Assembly: GCA_001801345.1 (NCBI GenBank)
Contig: MGXJ01000003.1
Coordinates: forward strand, 1 to 7,616
Source of the DNA: Gammaproteobacteria bacterium RBG_16_37_9
Lineage (GTDB): Bacteria; Pseudomonadota; Gammaproteobacteria; UBA9339
Reading direction: 5' to 3'
DNA length: 7,616 bases
Shown here one piece after another: positions 4,584-7,616 of the stretch (positions are counted from its first letter, which is position 1; the number at the start of each line of letters is the position of its first letter). Under the pieces are notes generated by a model. The model had not been told where the DNA came from. It was given only the letters and a program-made list of their open reading frames with translations, and ran no database searches. The position numbers and the translations under genes were made by a program.

Positions 4584-6374
4584 TTGAACTTTCTACTTCC
4601 CAAACTTAAGAACATCAAACAAGCGAATAAATGCGTATTGCTCGTATTGATCGTCATGTTAATAATCCCCGTTGTTTGTAGCAGTGCTCAAACCCTTACT
4701 CCCCAAGAAAATGCTGCTAATCAAGCAGAATTTTTACGCCAACAAGAACGCGAACAACTTTTGCGCGAGCAACAAGAGCAAACGCCAGATGTCATGAGTT
4801 TACAACCCTCTGCTCTTATCAAAGATATTGGCAGGTTACCTATTCAAGAATCCCCTTGTTTTAAAATCAAGCAAATTATATTGGTTGGAGATAATGCAAA
4901 GAGATTTCAGTGGGCATTATCTGCTGCTAATAGAACTGAGGATGGTAAAAAAGATCCAGCAATTAATCGATGTTTAGGGACTAAAGGGATCAACTTAGTA
5001 ATGCGTCGGATCCAGAATGCAATTATCAAACGAGGTTATATCACAACTCGTATCTTAGCTAAGCCTCAAGATCTATCTCAAGGGACGCTCAAGCTTACAG
5101 TTATTCCAGGGCTAATTCATGACATTCGATTCCTTACCAAAGCTCAAGCTTATTACGGCACGATATGGAATGCAGTGCCAGCGAGTCAAGGAGATCTTTT
5201 AAATTTACGCGATATTGAACAAGCATTAGAAAACTTCAAACGTTTACCAACAGTAGAAGCCGATATCCAGATTGTTCCAGCTGTAGCGAAGGATAACAAA
5301 TCAAAAGTAAAACCAGGAGAAAGTGATTTAGTTATCAGCAGAAAGCCAAAATTTCCTTTACGTTTGAGTTTATCTGCAGATGATTCTGGTGCTAGAGCTA
5401 CGGGTAAATATTTAGGTAATGTAACTCTTTCTTGTGATGGTTGGGCGTTACTGAATGATCTGTTTTATTATAATTATAACCATGATATCGGAGATGGTAA
5501 CCCAGCTAGCAGTGGCACAGGCGGTCATACGGTGCACTATTCTGTGCCATACGGTTATTGGTTATTGGGGTTTACTCATAGCAGTAATCGCTATCATCAA
5601 ACAGTAGTTGGGTTTCCTCAAAACTATATTTATAGTGGAGAGAGCCAAAATGATGAACTAAGACTTTCCAAGATAATTTATCGGGATGCAGTAAGAAAAA
5701 TCAAATTATGGCTATCTGGTTGGAGACGTAATTATAGAAATTTTAACGATGATGTAGAGATTATCAATCAACATAAACTAATGGCTGGTTGGGAGCTTGG
5801 TATCAACCATCGTGAGTTTATTAGATCAAGCACTCTTGATTTAAGTTTGCATTATAAACAGGGCACTGGAGCAATGGGTGCACTAAGAGCTCCTGGAGAA
5901 GAAAATGGTGAAGGCACATCCCGCCCTCAAATTATTATAGCTAATGTCCAATTTAATCTGCCTTTTGCCGTAGGTAAACAACAAGTTCGTTATACTGGAG
6001 AATGGCGTGCCCAGTGGAATCAAACTCCGCTTGTGCCCCAAGATCGGTTTGGTATTGGCGGACGTTATACAGTGCGTGGTTTTGATGGTGAGGTTTTATT
6101 GTCAGCTGATCGTGGTTGGTTGATACGTAATGATTTGAGCTTTGCCCTTAGAAATACCAGACAAGAATTATATGTAGGGATTGATCATGGCCAAGTTGGT
6201 GGCCAAAGTAGCGAATCTTTGATCGGCACTCGTTTGACCGGAGGTGTAATAGGGTTACGAGGTAGTTTTTTGTGGTTTACTTATGATGTATTTGCAAGCG
6301 CGCCGCTTGCCAAACCTAGTGGTTTTAAGACCTCTTCTAAGCTTGCTGGTTTTAATCTTAATTTTTCGGTTTGA
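4584..6374 (+). CDS. tpsB: TpsB outer-membrane transporter (ShlB/FhaC/HecB family)
   Basis: 596 residues, a normal length for the family. It forms a 16-stranded barrel that exports the partner TpsA from periplasm to cell surface. Residues 1-35 are a signal peptide (lysines K7, K9, K12, K16; core CVLLVLIVMLIIPVV; cut near SSA-Q). Residues 46-66 are a Gln/Arg/Glu-rich helix, matching the plug helix. POTRA domain 1 spans about 90-175 and has the conserved pattern PCFKI (91-95), CLG (130-132), INLVMRRIQNAIIKRGYITT (136-155) and DLSQGTLKLTVIPG; C92 and C130 may form a disulfide. POTRA 2 follows to about 250. The barrel includes NDLFYYNYNHDIG and VHYSVPYGYW. GGRYTVRGFDGE (492-503) carries the VRGF signature of the inward-folded loop, with R498. 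The start is TTG, supported by AGGGA six bases upstream. The last residues are NFSV, where most relatives end in an aromatic residue. Resemblance to betaproteobacterial members suggests horizontal transfer (inference from memory). The partner gene follows after 54 bases. Confidence 0.95.
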   Translation: MNFLLPKLKNIKQANKCVLLVLIVMLIIPVVCSSAQTLTPQENAANQAEFLRQQEREQLLREQQEQTPDVMSLQPSALIKDIGRLPIQESPCFKIKQIILVGDNAKRFQWALSAANRTEDGKKDPAINRCLGTKGINLVMRRIQNAIIKRGYITTRILAKPQDLSQGTLKLTVIPGLIHDIRFLTKAQAYYGTIWNAVPASQGDLLNLRDIEQALENFKRLPTVEADIQIVPAVAKDNKSKVKPGESDLVISRKPKFPLRLSLSADDSGARATGKYLGNVTLSCDGWALLNDLFYYNYNHDIGDGNPASSGTGGHTVHYSVPYGYWLLGFTHSSNRYHQTVVGFPQNYIYSGESQNDELRLSKIIYRDAVRKIKLWLSGWRRNYRNFNDDVEIINQHKLMAGWELGINHREFIRSSTLDLSLHYKQGTGAMGALRAPGEENGEGTSRPQIIIANVQFNLPFAVGKQQVRYTGEWRAQWNQTPLVPQDRFGIGGRYTVRGFDGEVLLSADRGWLIRNDLSFALRNTRQELYVGIDHGQVGGQSSESLIGTRLTGGVIGLRGSFLWFTYDVFASAPLAKPSGFKTSSKLAGFNLNFSV

Positions 6375-6428
6375 GAGAGATTATAGGTGAGAGTTTATAG
6401 ATTAAATAATTTTCAAGGATAGTTAACT

Positions 6429-7616
6429 ATGCGTTGGTATACTACTTTTAGCTTTATTTTGCGTGGTATTTTAGGCCTTGGCCTATGCTCAGTTATTGGT
6501 AGGATAGAAGCAGGGGACGATGATGGGCCTGTGGTAGTGCTGCCTAATCCGCCAGTAGCGCCATTTGTTGGAGAACCATTAGAAAAATCCCCTCCTCCTG
6601 TCCCAGTTCACTCATCAATTGTTGCTGATCCAACTGCTTCCCGTAATCAACAACCTACTGTCTTGGGTGTACCTACATCTAATACTGTAATACCACTGGT
6701 TAATATCCAAACTCCGAATGCCAGTGGAGTATCTCACAATATGTACAGTAGATTTGATGTTCCAGAACGAGGAGCGATTCTTAACAATTCGCGCGCTGAT
6801 GTTCAAACCCAACTTGGCGGCTGGATACAAAGTAACCCTTGGTTGTCTAGAGGTAGTGCCCGGGTAATTCTTAATGAAGTTAATTCCAGTAATCCTAGTT
6901 TATTACGAGGTTTTCTTGAAGTTGCGGGTAATTCGGCCCAAGTGATAATAGCCAATCCCTCAGGCATAACCTGTAATGGATGCGGCTTTATTAATGCATA
7001 CCGTCCTACATTGACTACTGGAGTTCCAATGTATAATAGCGGAGGGAATCTAGAATTATATCGGGTAGAAAGGGGGACTATTGAAGTTACTGGTAATGGG
7101 TTGAATGCTAAAGATGCTGATTATACCGATCTGATTGCTCGTGTAGTAAAGATTAATGCTGGCATTTGGACTAAAAAAGAGCTCAGAGTAACCACAGGTG
7201 CAAATTTAGTAAAAGCTGATAACACTACTCTACCAGAACCAATTTCACATAGTAGTAATGGGGCAACCCCAACTATTGCAATCGATGTTGCAGCATTAGG
7301 AGGGATGTATGCTCAGAAGATTACTCTTATAGGAACCGAAGATGGAGTGGGAGTAAGAAATGTTGGAACTATTGGAGCTGGGGTAGGAGAAGTAATTGTT
7401 AAGACAAATGGTCGCCTTGAGAACACAGGTCATATTATTGCTAGTGCAGAACATAATACTCAAATTGACGCCAGAGATGGAATTCAGAATAAAGGGACAA
7501 TCTACGCAGGTGGTAATACCCAGATCACCACTTACGGTAGTATCGAAAATAATGGTGCAATTGCAGCATTTGGCGGTACTACATTAGAAGCTACTGGTGA
7601 TGATAGTATTATAACT
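6429..7616 (+). CDS. tpsA: TpsA haemagglutinin/filamentous exoprotein, N-terminal part (runs off the window)
   Basis: 396 codons in one frame to the window edge with no stop. ATG 6429 has AAGGA at 6415-6419, nine bases upstream. Residues 1-28 are a signal peptide (hydrophobic FSFILRGILGLGLCSVIG, cut after IEA). Residues 29-62 are an Asp- and Pro-rich linker. From about residue 64 the TPS secretion domain follows family order: PTVL, IPLVNIQTPNASGVS (88-102), AILNNSRADVQTQLGGWIQ (116-134), GSARVILNEVNSSNPS (142-157), then ANPSGITCNGCGFIN (175-189) with the NPxG motif and the C182/C185 pair, and TLTTG. After about 285, IDVAALGGMYAQKITLIG leads into beta-helix repeats of the type 'G.I.N.G.I.A' (310-380). 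TpsB recognises the TPS domain and secretes the chain as a long surface beta-helix. Members are adhesins, haemolysins or contact-dependent inhibition toxins; the deciding C-terminus lies outside the window. Confidence 0.95.
   Translation, partial: MRWYTTFSFILRGILGLGLCSVIGRIEAGDDDGPVVVLPNPPVAPFVGEPLEKSPPPVPVHSSIVADPTASRNQQPTVLGVPTSNTVIPLVNIQTPNASGVSHNMYSRFDVPERGAILNNSRADVQTQLGGWIQSNPWLSRGSARVILNEVNSSNPSLLRGFLEVAGNSAQVIIANPSGITCNGCGFINAYRPTLTTGVPMYNSGGNLELYRVERGTIEVTGNGLNAKDADYTDLIARVVKINAGIWTKKELRVTTGANLVKADNTTLPEPISHSSNGATPTIAIDVAALGGMYAQKITLIGTEDGVGVRNVGTIGAGVGEVIVKTNGRLENTGHIIASAEHNTQIDARDGIQNKGTIYAGGNTQITTYGSIENNGAIAAFGGTTLEATGDDSIIT

Noticed and set aside
4532..4609. 25-codon ORF (MIGAKWINLTWRK…) overlapping the transporter start
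   Set aside because: AGGA is 11 bases or more upstream, the ORF runs out of frame into the signal-peptide codons, and it resembles no known leader peptide; kept only as a note in the leader region.
6615..6830. 71-codon ORF on the minus strand
   Set aside because: Antisense to the conserved TPS domain of the exoprotein.
7396..7587. 63-codon ORF on the + strand
   Set aside because: Out of frame inside the exoprotein, whose own frame is open to the window edge and carries the expected repeats.

Overview
The window is AT-rich DNA that I infer comes from a host-associated alphaproteobacterium, most likely of the Rickettsiales or Holosporales kind. The 5S rRNA has an alphaproteobacterial-looking 3' half (GTAGGTCACTGCCAGG). 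It is flanked by 'ctgtcatcc…ggatc' palindromes of the sort scattered through such genomes. TGA, TAA and TAG are all used as stops, and Sel1 repeats, toxin-antitoxin genes and large two-partner secretion proteins are common in these bacteria. The taxonomic call is inference; no marker protein is present.

Layout: (1) 1-497: end of an rRNA unit, with a complete 5S rRNA gene (183-297) between two same-orientation copies of a palindromic repeat; the second copy is a perfect hairpin that probably terminates the rRNA transcript. (2) 498-3029: an 843-residue exported Sel1/TPR-repeat protein with an acidic linker and a C-terminal domain that looks like a HicA-type (dsRBD-like) toxin fold. It has a perfect TATAAT eight bases before its ATG and no ribosome binding site, so its mRNA may be leaderless. 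(3) 3031-4098: a ParD-like antitoxin / RelE-ParE toxin operon with a 12-bp inverted repeat at its promoter, followed 13 bp later by an unrecognised 153-residue ORF. (4) 4099-4583: a decayed stretch with coding-like pieces in different frames, several dyads and an orphan GGAGGT. (5) 4584-7616: a two-partner secretion locus, a complete TpsB outer-membrane transporter (TTG start) followed by the first 396 codons of its TpsA haemagglutinin-like exoprotein, which runs off the right edge.

How the genes work together: TpsB should carry TpsA across the outer membrane by recognising its N-terminal TPS domain. The family resemblance is to FhaC/ShlB/HecB/CdiB and FhaB/HecA/CdiA. Whether this is an adhesin/haemolysin or a contact-dependent inhibition system cannot be decided, because the TpsA C-terminus and any immunity gene lie outside the window. 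The ParD-like/RelE pair is a self-contained type II toxin-antitoxin module. The Sel1 protein may be an exported host- or competitor-directed factor. The whole interval from the 5S gene onward reads as accessory DNA next to an rRNA operon.

The most unusual item is the Sel1-repeat protein with a probable HicA-like C-terminal domain behind a signal peptide. No CRISPR array, complete transposase, tRNA gene or replication origin was seen.
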